A stretch of DNA of 5,695 nucleotides from Cellvibrionales bacterium. GTDB taxonomy: Bacteria > Pseudomonadota > Gammaproteobacteria > Pseudomonadales > UBA7434. This document shows positions 1 through 5,695 of the stretch, in pieces. The translations under genes were made by a program, and so were the position numbers. Below the pieces are notes generated by a model. It did not search any database. It was not told the DNA's origin and saw nothing but the letters and a program-made list of their open reading frames with translations. Position 1 is the first letter of the stretch. Each line of letters begins with the position of its first letter. The stretch is taken from contig DMZE01000139.1 in assembly GCA_003492055.1 (NCBI GenBank), positions 1-5,695 on the forward strand. The letters are read 5' to 3'.

Positions 1-14
1 CGCTAAAAGTTTTT

Positions 15-20
15 TATAAT
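15..20 (+). promoter_or_regulatory. possible -10 element upstream of bamB
   Basis: An exact TATAAT hexamer sits about 45 bases before the bamB start. A transcript from it would begin near position 27 and include the SD-like AGAGGG. The matching -35 box would lie off the left edge of the window and cannot be seen. No TG extension precedes the hexamer. In an AT-rich leader this match could be chance. In relatives bamB is usually transcribed with upstream genes such as yfgM, so a dedicated promoter is only a suggestion. Confidence 0.2.
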
Positions 21-50
21 TTCAGACTAATTTTGTACGACTTCCTGTCA

Positions 51-56
51 AGAGGG
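51..56 (+). promoter_or_regulatory. ribosome binding site supporting the TTG start of bamB
   Basis: AGAGGG lies 8 bases before the TTG at 65. It is the only purine-rich, SD-like element in the bamB leader. The alternative in-frame starts (GTG at 113, 125 and 137, ATG at 155) have no SD-like sequence at a useful distance. It therefore favours the TTG, although a rare start codon always leaves some doubt. Confidence 0.45.
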
Positions 57-64
57 TTAAAACG

Positions 65-1300
65 TTGCCGCAGTCTTTATTATTATTTTCTCATGTTGCT
101 TTGTCTTTTAAAGTGACTTCCAAAGTGACTTCCAAAGTGACCTCTCGAATCGCTATGGTTTTTTGTGCGCTAATGGTGCTGTTATCCATTTCTGCTTGCG
201 GCTCAAAAGATGGCGACGATGAGTTAAGTAAGCCTGTTCCCTTAGAGAAGTTTGAAGCTAAAACGAAACTTAAATCGCAATGGTCGGCGAGTATAGGGCC
301 AGGTCAGGGTAAGCGCTATGATCGTCTTGCCTTAGGTTTTGATAGCGACAGCGTCTATGTTGCTAATATTAAAGGGCAGCTATCTCGCTACGGTTTGCAG
401 GGTGGTCTAACTTGGCGCCAAAAGTTAGAACCATTATCAGCCGGTGTTGGTGTTGGTGAGTCTTTGGTTCTTGTGGCGACGGCTAACGGTGTTGTCATTG
501 CTCTCAATAGTGATGATGGCTCGGAACAGTGGCGTAAAGATGTTCGCGGTGAAGTATTAGCGGCACCACAAGCGAGTCGCGGAATCGCCATTGTACAAAC
601 CTATGATGGTCGTTTAATTGGCCTGAGTGCCGACAGCGGCGAGCAGCTATGGGTTTATACTAGTGATACACCAGTACTCACATTAAGAGGCACGGCAACA
701 CCCGTTATTGAAAACGGTATTGCCTATACCGGTTTTGCCACGGGTAAATTAGTCGCTATTGATATTACTAACGGTAATCTTATTTGGGATAAGCCGGTAG
801 CGATTGCCAAAGGCCAGTCAGAAATTGATCGCATTGTTGATGTCGACGCTTCGCCATTAGTCTCTTCTAGCCGAGTATATGCTGCTAGCTTTAATGGTTA
901 TTTATTTGCCTTTTTAAAGCGTGATGGGCGACCCTTGTGGCGCTTCGATATTTCCAGTTATCGCGAAGTGGCTGAAGGCTTTAAAAATATTTATGCAGTC
1001 AACGAAAAAGGTCGACTTTTTGCTATAGATGCAGAGTCGGGCGAACAGCGTTGGGAGCAATCAGCCTTATTAAATCGACAGTTAAGTGCGCCGGTTGTCT
1101 TTGGTGGCTTTCTAGTGGTAGCTGATTTTGATGGCTATGTTCATGTCATGTCGCAAATAGACGGCACTATTATTGGTCGTACAAAAATTGATGGTTCAGG
1201 TGTAAGAGCGCCTATGCGTGTCGTTGATAACTTACTTTATGTCTACTCGAACAAAGGTAAGTTGGCTGCCTATACACTTGAGAATATCGTTTCAAAATAG
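65..1300 (+). CDS. bamB: outer membrane protein assembly factor BamB (lipoprotein)
   Basis: BamB is a lipoprotein of the BAM complex. It binds the POTRA domains of BamA at the periplasmic face of the outer membrane and helps insert beta-barrel proteins. The 411-residue product has a lipoprotein signal: a hydrophobic stretch at residues 31-44 and lipobox I-S-A-C with Cys45. Gly at +2 is compatible with outer membrane sorting. The rest is a PQQ-like beta-propeller with repeated D-G-x-x-x-W blade signatures ending at W117, W156, W196, W241, W292 and W330. The BamA-contact residues known in E. coli (L192, L194, R195, D246, D248) map to L205, L207, R208, D259 and D261, a constant offset of 13. The start is uncertain. 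TTG at 65 has the best SD but gives an unusually long, KVTS-repeated n-region. ATG at 155 (residue 31) would leave no positive charge before the hydrophobic core. A GTG inside the repeat is possible. der follows, as in most Gammaproteobacteria. Confidence 0.95.
   Translation: MPQSLLLFSHVALSFKVTSKVTSKVTSRIAMVFCALMVLLSISACGSKDGDDELSKPVPLEKFEAKTKLKSQWSASIGPGQGKRYDRLALGFDSDSVYVANIKGQLSRYGLQGGLTWRQKLEPLSAGVGVGESLVLVATANGVVIALNSDDGSEQWRKDVRGEVLAAPQASRGIAIVQTYDGRLIGLSADSGEQLWVYTSDTPVLTLRGTATPVIENGIAYTGFATGKLVAIDITNGNLIWDKPVAIAKGQSEIDRIVDVDASPLVSSSRVYAASFNGYLFAFLKRDGRPLWRFDISSYREVAEGFKNIYAVNEKGRLFAIDAESGEQRWEQSALLNRQLSAPVVFGGFLVVADFDGYVHVMSQIDGTIIGRTKIDGSGVRAPMRVVDNLLYVYSNKGKLAAYTLENIVSK
110..145 (+). 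repeat. three tandem 12-bp in-frame repeats (KVTS x3)
   Basis: Three adjacent 12-bp units each encode Lys-Val-Thr-Ser (residues 16-27 from the TTG start). Units one and two are identical (AAAGTGACTTCC). Unit three differs at two synonymous positions. The array lies just before the hydrophobic core of the lipoprotein signal and supplies its lysines. Each unit carries an in-frame GTG (113, 125, 137) that could act as a start. The 12-bp unit keeps the frame if copy number changes. Confidence 0.9.
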
Positions 1301-1313
1301 CATTATAAAATAG

Positions 1314-1336
1314 TTGGTATGACTTATTCATGCCAA
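1314..1336 (+). other. intergenic stem-loop between bamB and der
   Basis: TTGGTATGA (1314-1322) pairs with TCATGCCAA (1328-1336) around the loop CTTAT, giving nine pairs with one G-U wobble. It begins 14 bases after the bamB stop. No T-run follows, so it does not look like an ordinary intrinsic terminator. It could stabilise the bamB 3' end or be a processing site in a bamB-der transcript. That role is inferred from position only. Confidence 0.5.
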
Positions 1337-1418
1337 GACCTTTAACAATAAAAGGCTAACTACAGCGATAGACCGTTATCGTTTTTAGGCCTTGATCTAC
1401 TACACTTCAGGCAACGTT

Positions 1419-2822
1419 ATGTTACCCGTTATTGCCCTTGTCGGCCGGCCCAATGTCGGCAAGTCGACTCTTTTTAACCGGCTCACTCGCAGCCGAGATG
1501 CGCTCGTTGCCGATTACGAAGGATTAACGCGTGATCGTAAATATGGCGAAGCCTTAGTAGAAGAAACGCGCTTTATTGTTATTGATACTGGCGGCCTTAG
1601 CGGGCTGGATATCGGCATTGATGAAGCTATGGCGCAGCAATCATTAGCTGCTATTGATGAGGCCGATGAGGTCGTGTTGTTGGTGGATGCTAAGGCAGGG
1701 TTAATGCCTGCTGATGAATCGATTGTTAGAGAAATTCGTCGCCGTGGTAAGCCTTTTGTTTTAGTCGCCAATAAAATTGATGGCATGGATGAAAATGCTG
1801 CCGGTGAATTTTATTCTTTAGGTGTCGATCGTATTTTTCCTGTTACGGCTACGCATGGTCGTGGCGTTAAACAGCTCGTTGATGATTTATCTTCGCGCTT
1901 TCCTGAAGACAGCGGCAAAGAAGATATTGGCAAGTATCGTGGCACGCGTATAGCGATTATTGGTCGTCCTAATGTCGGCAAATCCACCTTGGTTAACCGC
2001 ATGCTAGGTGAAGACAGAGTGGTGGTGTTTGATCACCCGGGTACTACCCGCGACAGTATTTATATTGATTACGAACGGATTGATAAAAGCGGTGAAAGTA
2101 AGCCGTATATGTTGATTGATACTGCCGGTGTTCGCCGACGTAAAAACATTGATGAAGCCGTTGAAAAATTCTCAATTCTAAAAACCTTGCAAGCCATTGC
2201 CGATGCGCAAGTGACGGTGCTCGTGATTGATGCACAAGAAGGTTTGGTTGATCAAGATCTGCATTTAATGAGTCATATTGTGAATGCTGGCCGTGCGCTG
2301 GTAATCGCTATTAATAAATGGGATGGTCTCGATAACGAACACAAAAGTGATATTAAAGAAACCATAGAGCGTCGCTTGGCGTTTAATGATTTTGCAGAAA
2401 TCCGTTTTATTTCAGCCTTGCATGGCACCGGTGTAGGCGAGCTTTATCAGTCAGTGGATATTGCTTATGAAGCTGCCACGCAAAAGCTCTCGACCAACGA
2501 ATTAACCCGCATTTTAGAGAAAGCGGTATTTGATCATTCGCCTCCGTTAGTGGCAGGACGTCGAATTAAGTTACGTTATGCGCATGCTGGTGGTCAGAAT
2601 CCACCGATTATTATTATTCATGGTAATCAGACGTCGTCAGTACCTAAGCACTACACGCGCTATTTAGAAAAAACCTTTAGACGCAAGTTAAGTCTTTACG
2701 GTACACCGATTCGTATTGAGTACCGCACCGGTGATAACCCCTATGCCGGTAGAAAGAATAAGCTAACCGAGCGACAAGTGAGTAAACGTCGTCGACTGAT
2801 TAAGCATCATTCCAAGAAATAA
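1419..2822 (+). CDS. der: ribosome biogenesis GTPase Der (EngA)
   Basis: Der is an essential cytoplasmic GTPase with two tandem G domains and a C-terminal KH-like domain. It acts in maturation of the 50S ribosomal subunit. From the ATG at 1419 the protein has 467 residues, close to the 490 of E. coli. G domain 1 shows GRPNVGKS (9-16), DTGG (56-59) and NKID (118-121). G domain 2 shows GRPNVGKS (182-189), PGTTRD (207-212), DTAG (234-237) and NKWD (299-302). The KH-like domain covers roughly residues 360-447, including [19 protein letters not shown], and the C-terminal tail is rich in Lys and Arg. The frame stays open to a TTG at 1392, but family members begin close to M-x-P-V-x-A-L-V-G-R-P-N. 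The ATG at 1419 fits this and has a weak CAGG seven bases upstream. All GTP-binding motifs are intact. The gene lies 118 bp after bamB, the usual order, and ends before a strong terminator. Confidence 0.97.
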   Translation: MLPVIALVGRPNVGKSTLFNRLTRSRDALVADYEGLTRDRKYGEALVEETRFIVIDTGGLSGLDIGIDEAMAQQSLAAIDEADEVVLLVDAKAGLMPADESIVREIRRRGKPFVLVANKIDGMDENAAGEFYSLGVDRIFPVTATHGRGVKQLVDDLSSRFPEDSGKEDIGKYRGTRIAIIGRPNVGKSTLVNRMLGEDRVVVFDHPGTTRDSIYIDYERIDKSGESKPYMLIDTAGVRRRKNIDEAVEKFSILKTLQAIADAQVTVLVIDAQEGLVDQDLHLMSHIVNAGRALVIAINKWDGLDNEHKSDIKETIERRLAFNDFAEIRFISALHGTGVGELYQSVDIAYEAATQKLSTNELTRILEKAVFDHSPPLVAGRRIKLRYAHAGGQNPPIIIIHGNQTSSVPKHYTRYLEKTFRRKLSLYGTPIRIEYRTGDNPYAGRKNKLTERQVSKRRRLIKHHSKK

Positions 2823-2844
2823 GCGTATCGGTAGCTAAGCGTAT
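2820..2844. repeat. 9-bp direct repeat at the der stop codon
   Basis: TAAGCGTAT occurs at 2820-2828 and again at 2836-2844, a period of 16 bases. The first copy includes the der TAA stop. It looks like a small local duplication in non-coding DNA. I see no regulatory meaning. Confidence 0.5.
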
Positions 2845-2880
2845 AGATAAACAAGCATAGAGAAAAAATAAGATCAAAAT

Positions 2881-2924
2881 ATAGCTCAATAAGATAAGTG
2901 TTTTATCTATTGAGCTATTTTTTT
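2881..2924. terminator. bidirectional intrinsic terminator between der and the convergent yqaA-like gene
   Basis: The left arm ATAGCTCAATAAGATAA (2881-2897) pairs with TTATCTATTGAGCTAT (2903-2918) around a five-base loop. The stem has sixteen pairs and one bulged A. On the plus strand a seven-T run (2918-2924) follows, making a good terminator for der. On the minus strand the hairpin begins eight bases after the yqaA-like stop and is followed by ATTTT, so it probably serves that gene too, less efficiently. Confidence 0.88.
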
Positions 2925-2926
2925 GC

Positions 2927-3514
2927 TTAGTGCAGATAGCTTATTAATGCAAAGCCACCAACCAGTAATACCGTTGCAACAATAGTCAGTAAATTAAAAT
3001 ACTTATCAATCCATACTTTTATTGTGGGCCCAAACCACATTATCAACAACGCCAATAGGCCATAGCGAAGTGCGCGACTGGTTGCTGCACCTAATACAAA
3101 AATACCAAATGGCACCAATGCCGCGCCTGCCGCAACCGTAAATACTTTAAAGGGAACGGGTGAAAAACCAGCGATAAAAATAGCCTCAAAGGTATTATCT
3201 GCAAAAGAGTTAGCCAGTTTTAAAAATAAGACCTCGTTAAAGCCGGGAATGTATTGGTAGAAGAAGCTATCGAGTGCGCCCCATAATCCCCAGCCCATGA
3301 CATATCCCGCCATACCACCTAAGACCGAGCCGATGGTGCAAATAACGGCAAACTGTAATGCTTTGTTAGGAGCCCCCATAGCCATCGCCAATAGTAAGAC
3401 GTCGGGTGGAATTGGAAAAAAAGACGCTTCGGCAAATGCCATGACAAACAATGCCAGCGATGCATAGCGATGTTCAGCGAGGGTCAGTACCCAGTCATAA
3501 AGGTTTCTTAACAT
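2927..3514 (-). CDS. YqaA-family (DedA/VTT-type) inner membrane protein
   Basis: This 195-residue, highly hydrophobic protein resembles the YqaA branch of the DedA/VTT (SNARE-associated) superfamily. Some members of that superfamily translocate undecaprenyl phosphate or phospholipids, but the function of the YqaA branch is not established. Visible features are a first membrane segment with F-A-E-A-S-F-F-P-I-P-P-D (27-38), a glycine-rich helix G-S-V-L-G-G-M-A-G-Y-V-M-G (62-74), and a second proline motif G-F-S-P-V-P-F-K (116-123). A conserved-looking S-R-A-L-R-Y-G follows (146-152), then further hydrophobic segments at about 152-163 and 174-193. The paired proline motifs match the re-entrant loops typical of VTT proteins. 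The gene converges on der and diverges from nlpD. The start is the ATG at 3514, with a weak AAGAA seven bases upstream (plus strand 3522-3526). E. coli YqaA is shorter (142 residues) and only distantly similar, so I give no symbol. Substrate unknown. Confidence 0.85.
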   Translation of the reverse strand: MLRNLYDWVLTLAEHRYASLALFVMAFAEASFFPIPPDVLLLAMAMGAPNKALQFAVICTIGSVLGGMAGYVMGWGLWGALDSFFYQYIPGFNEVLFLKLANSFADNTFEAIFIAGFSPVPFKVFTVAAGAALVPFGIFVLGAATSRALRYGLLALLIMWFGPTIKVWIDKYFNLLTIVATVLLVGGFALISYLH

Positions 3515-3533
3515 AGGGAAATTCTTAACATAG
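3505..3533. repeat. 12-bp direct repeat straddling the yqaA-like start codon
   Basis: TTCTTAACATAG is found at 3505-3516 and again at 3522-3533, a period of 17 bases. On the minus strand both copies read CTATGTTAAGAA, so the start codon context is duplicated. The inner copy holds the likely start. The outer copy supplies an ATG in another frame and the AAGAA that may serve as the ribosome binding site. Confidence 0.85.
3508..3531 (-). other. seven-codon upstream reading frame overlapping the yqaA-like start
   Basis: On the minus strand the ATG at 3531 opens a short frame reading M-L-R-I-S-L-C followed by TAA. Its last seven bases overlap the start of the 195-residue membrane protein gene in a different frame. 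Translation could couple to the real start by re-initiation. No SD-like sequence precedes this ATG, so it may be only a by-product of the local duplication. Confidence 0.2.
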
Positions 3534-3676
3534 TAGGGTTATCTGTGAAGTGGCCTAGGTTGTGAATACAATCAATGTTATATCTTAGTTGCTCATTTTA
3601 ACTGCTGCTTCTCACTGTTTTTGGAAAAAATAGCGCTTCATATAGAGAAATAGTGCACATTTAGTCAATGAATTCG

Positions 3677-3704
3677 TTTTAAATGGCTTTAAAATCATTA
3701 TATT
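3677..3704 (+). promoter_or_regulatory. AT-rich dyad and possible -10 before nlpD
   Basis: TTTTAAA (3677-3683) and TTTAAAA (3688-3694) form a perfect seven-base inverted repeat around TGGC. Five bases further on, TATATT (3699-3704) could be a -10 box about 30 bases before the nlpD start. No convincing -35 lies 16-18 bases upstream, where the dyad sits. The dyad could be an operator or simply AT-rich DNA. The 220-bp gap must hold promoters for two divergent genes, which is the main reason to note it. Confidence 0.25.
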
Positions 3705-3734
3705 AGACGAAGTTTCTAAAAAAGATTTTAAGCG

Positions 3735-4514
3735 ATGTTGAGTCACAATGACGGTGCTGTTAAAAGACTGAGGTATGTAATACGCGGTGTGGGCTTTATG
3801 GCACTGCCGTTTATTTTACTTGCTTGCGCCGATTCAGCGCACGTTATGGTGGTTGAACGTGCGCAGCCGCCAACGGAAAAGATTAACAGTCATTGGGTTA
3901 GCCCTGGTGAAACATTGTATGCTATTGCTTGGCGCTACAATATGGATCACGAGCGATTAGCACGCGCAAATGGTATTCGCGCACCGTATCGGCTTAATGT
4001 CGGGCAGCAGTTAACGTTGATATTAACAACGATACCAAAAGCTCGAACGCCGGTGGTTGCTAGACAACCTTCGGTTTCGGCAAAAACGAAAACACCGAGA
4101 AAATTGCGACCGGTTGAACCTAAACGCTTTGATGGGTTTGCAGCTTGGCAATGGCCTGCTAAGGGTGCTGTTAGTCGACGTTACTCCACTAAGAGTAGTG
4201 CGCTGCACAAAGGTTTGGATATTCGTGGTAAACGAGGGCAATCCATTTACGCGGCTAACACCGGCATTGTGGTGTACGCTGGAGCTGGTTTACCCGCTTA
4301 CGGAAAGTTGTTAATTGTTAAGCATAATGAAACGTATTTAAGTGCTTATGCCCATAACAGTCAATTGTTGGTAAACGAAGGCGATAAAGTTAAAGTTGGG
4401 CAGCAAATTGCCGAAATGGGAAAGAGTGGTACGACGTTTGAGCATTTACACTTTGAAATTAGAAAGAAGGGTGTGCCGCTTAACCCGATAAGCTTATTAC
4501 CGAAAAAGAAATAA
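3735..4514 (+). CDS. nlpD: NlpD-type LysM/M23 lipoprotein with an apparently intact peptidase site
   Basis: NlpD proteins are envelope lipoproteins. In E. coli NlpD activates the amidase AmiC during daughter-cell separation. The 259-residue product starts with a positively charged n-region (K10, R11, R13, R17) and a lipobox L-L-A-C with Cys31. Ala at +2 is compatible with outer membrane sorting. A LysM peptidoglycan-binding domain covers about 52-95 (H-W-V-S-P-G-E-T-L to L-N-V-G-Q-Q-L). A short basic linker (about 100-135) leads to the M23/LytM domain (about 138-255). The M23 site looks complete: H158-K-G-L-D162, H207 in A-Y-A-H, and H237-L-H239 in H-L-H-F-E-I-R. As I recall them, E. coli NlpD has Asn and Arg where H158 and H237 stand. 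The protein is short (E. coli NlpD has 379 residues), mainly in the linker. The ATG at 3735 has only a weak AAAGA upstream. rpoS follows 65 bp downstream, the conserved order, and internal rpoS promoters are known within nlpD in relatives. Confidence 0.93.
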   Translation: MLSHNDGAVKRLRYVIRGVGFMALPFILLACADSAHVMVVERAQPPTEKINSHWVSPGETLYAIAWRYNMDHERLARANGIRAPYRLNVGQQLTLILTTIPKARTPVVARQPSVSAKTKTPRKLRPVEPKRFDGFAAWQWPAKGAVSRRYSTKSSALHKGLDIRGKRGQSIYAANTGIVVYAGAGLPAYGKLLIVKHNETYLSAYAHNSQLLVNEGDKVKVGQQIAEMGKSGTTFEHLHFEIRKKGVPLNPISLLPKKK

Positions 4515-4564
4515 GCGATTTAATTGAACGTTAAAGCAGCAACAAAAAATTAAAGCATTATCCT

Positions 4565-4571
4565 AAAGGGG
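4565..4571 (+). promoter_or_regulatory. strong ribosome binding site of rpoS
   Basis: TAAAGGGG ends eight bases before the ATG at 4580 and is the best SD-like element in the window. It fixes the rpoS start. The only complement I see nearby is GTGCC at 4473-4477, which could pair with GGCAC (4570-4574). Five pairs across about 90 bases is too weak to call a masking hairpin. Confidence 0.7.
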
Positions 4572-4579
4572 CACTTCCG

Positions 4580-5560
4580 ATGATCGCGAATGCGGACCAA
4601 AAGATAGAAGCAAAAGACAGCACTGCAAGTAGTGCTGATAAAAGTCCTGAAGTTGAAGGTAAAGACTTTAAAGATATTGCTGGTGATATGGATGGCCGAA
4701 GAAAAACGGCTGAGCGCTCACATAAGTCGCTTGATGCGACGCAAATGTACCTTAATGAGATTGGCTTTTCGCCGTTGTTATCGGCAGATGAAGAAAAGCA
4801 TTATGCGCGTTTAGCTTTATCGGGTGATGAAGCTGGTCGTAAGCGCATGATTGAATCTAACTTGCGTTTAGTGGTTAAGATTTCACGTCGTTATTTAAAT
4901 CGCGGTTTAACCTTATTGGACTTAATAGAAGAGGGCAATTTAGGTTTAATCCGTGCGGTTGAGAAATTTGATCCTGATCGCGGTTTCCGTTTTTCTACTT
5001 ACGCAACATGGTGGATTCGTCAGACCATAGAGCGTGCGATTATGAATCAGACGCGTACTATTCGTCTGCCGATTCATGTGGTTAAAGAATTAAATGTCTA
5101 TTTACGTGCAGCGCGTGAGTTAAGCCAGAAGCTTGATCACGAGCCAACTGCAGAAGAAATTGCCGAACTGCTTGAGAAGCCCGTAGCTGACGTTAAACGC
5201 ATGTTAAAGCTTAATGAGCGTGTTACGTCAATTGATGCGCCGTTGGGGCATGATTCAGAGCGTACTGTGGTCGAGACGGTTGCAGATACTAAGGTGTCGG
5301 ATCCGGCTGAGTTATTACAAGACAATAATATGCGTGCCAGCATTAATGATTGGTTGGATGATTTGTCTGAGAAGCAACGTGAGGTAATTATGCGTCGCTT
5401 TGGTTTGCGTGGTCATGAGTCGGCGACCCTTGAGCAGGTAGGTGCTGAAATTGGTTTGACGCGTGAGCGCGTTAGGCAGATTCAGGTTGAGGCATTGCGA
5501 CGGTTAAAAGAAATTATGCGTAATGAAGGTTTGTCGAGTGAGTCGATTTTTAGTCAATAG
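4580..5560 (+). CDS. rpoS: RNA polymerase sigma factor RpoS (sigma-38)
   Basis: RpoS directs RNA polymerase to stationary-phase and general stress promoters. The product has 326 residues (E. coli 330). It opens with a variable, charged tail (1-50) lacking a full region 1.1. Region 1.2 follows ([11 protein letters not shown], 52-62), then region 2 with [12 protein letters not shown] (94-105) and the core-binding and -10-reading part [15 protein letters not shown] (138-152). Region 3 contains [10 protein letters not shown] (166-175). K169 there matches K173 of E. coli, needed for recognition by the adaptor RssB. Region 4.2 carries the helix-turn-helix [18 protein letters not shown] (283-300). 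Wording outside the N-tail is close to Pseudomonas RpoS as I remember it. The gene lies 65 bp after nlpD and is probably partly cotranscribed with it. No separate promoter could be assigned. An intrinsic terminator follows 27 bp after the stop. Confidence 0.97.
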   Translation: MIANADQKIEAKDSTASSADKSPEVEGKDFKDIAGDMDGRRKTAERSHKSLDATQMYLNEIGFSPLLSADEEKHYARLALSGDEAGRKRMIESNLRLVVKISRRYLNRGLTLLDLIEEGNLGLIRAVEKFDPDRGFRFSTYATWWIRQTIERAIMNQTRTIRLPIHVVKELNVYLRAARELSQKLDHEPTAEEIAELLEKPVADVKRMLKLNERVTSIDAPLGHDSERTVVETVADTKVSDPAELLQDNNMRASINDWLDDLSEKQREVIMRRFGLRGHESATLEQVGAEIGLTRERVRQIQVEALRRLKEIMRNEGLSSESIFSQ

Positions 5561-5587
5561 TTTTTTTATTGCTGGTTGATAGATAAG

Positions 5588-5618
5588 AAGCCGATGATTA
5601 GCGTCATCGGCTTTTTTT
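5588..5618 (+). terminator. intrinsic terminator of rpoS
   Basis: AAGCCGATGA (5588-5597) pairs perfectly with TCATCGGCTT (5604-5613) around the six-base loop TTAGCG. A run of seven Ts (5612-5618) follows. The stem is GC-rich at its base side and starts 27 bases after the rpoS stop, so it ends the nlpD-rpoS transcription unit. Confidence 0.92.
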
Positions 5619-5695
5619 GTGTTTTTAATGTTTACTTAATCGTGTCGTTATATTCTGGTTTTTTACTTATGTTTTTATAGTTTTAAATTCAAGGT

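Noticed and set aside
3..116. Open plus-strand frame running from the left edge to a TGA at 114-116, possibly the tail of an upstream gene such as yfgM
   Set aside because: The translation is an implausible run of Leu, Tyr and Phe and it overlaps the bamB start. A stop CGC-TAA in another frame at 1-6 could equally be the end of the upstream gene. Too little sequence to decide.
1392..1418. Nine-codon upstream extension of der starting at TTG 1392
   Set aside because: No SD at a usable distance from the TTG. The extra residues do not match the family N-terminus, whereas the ATG at 1419 begins exactly where Der proteins usually do.
1514..1786. Antisense open frames opposite der, bamB, nlpD and rpoS
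   Set aside because: They mirror strongly conserved coding sequence on the other strand and show low-complexity Ser/Thr-rich translations typical of shadow frames.
4057..4314. 85-codon open frame inside nlpD in another plus-strand frame
   Set aside because: It lies wholly within the well-supported LysM/M23 coding frame, has no SD, and its translation shows no recognisable domain.
4488..4497. Ten-base palindrome ATAAGCTTAT near the end of nlpD
   Set aside because: It lies within coding sequence, is AT-rich, has no loop for a hairpin, and no partner site is present. Chance is the simplest explanation.
5619..5695. Possible promoter elements (TATATT at 5649-5654, TATAGT near the end) for a gene beyond the window
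   Set aside because: No -35 at a proper distance and the whole stretch is T-rich, so -10-like hexamers are expected by chance.

Overview
The window reads as a conserved housekeeping stretch from a gammaproteobacterium. The proteins closely resemble the family members I remember from Pseudomonas and from marine Cellvibrionales- or Oceanospirillales-like lineages. For example, RpoS ends [10 protein letters not shown] and has a Pseudomonas-like region 2 and 3. The DNA leans AT-rich (by eye, not computed), which fits a marine relative better than Pseudomonas itself. Genus-level placement is not supported. I see no mobile element, tRNA, rRNA or CRISPR array.

Layout. (1) Positions 1-64 are the leader of bamB, with an SD-like AGAGGG. 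(2) bamB (+, 65-1300) encodes the beta-propeller lipoprotein of the outer-membrane BAM machine. (3) A 118-bp gap with a stem-loop leads to der (+, 1419-2822), the double-GTPase ribosome assembly factor. (4) A long hairpin terminator (2881-2924) lies between der and a convergent gene. (5) A YqaA/DedA-type membrane protein is encoded on the minus strand (2927-3514). (6) A 220-bp divergent intergenic region (3515-3734) should carry promoters for both flanking genes. It holds a 12-bp direct repeat at the yqaA-like start and an AT-rich dyad before nlpD, but no convincing consensus promoter. (7) nlpD (+, 3735-4514) encodes a LysM plus M23 lipoprotein. (8) rpoS (+, 4580-5560) encodes the stationary-phase sigma factor and is followed by a textbook terminator (5588-5618). 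The last 77 bases are AT-rich and hold no feature I can support.

How the genes relate. bamB-der is the ancestral gammaproteobacterial pair (hisS-yfgM-bamB-der in E. coli). nlpD-rpoS is a second ancestral pair, usually preceded by surE-pcm. Here the two blocks sit side by side with only the inverted yqaA-like gene between them, so the window spans a synteny junction. Three of the five products act in the envelope: BamB, the YqaA-like protein and NlpD.

The most notable point is that this NlpD keeps every metal-binding and catalytic residue of an active M23 peptidase (H158, D162, H207, H237, H239). The well-studied NlpD of E. coli is degenerate at two of these positions. I found no clearly novel multi-gene system, and the remaining findings are small-scale.
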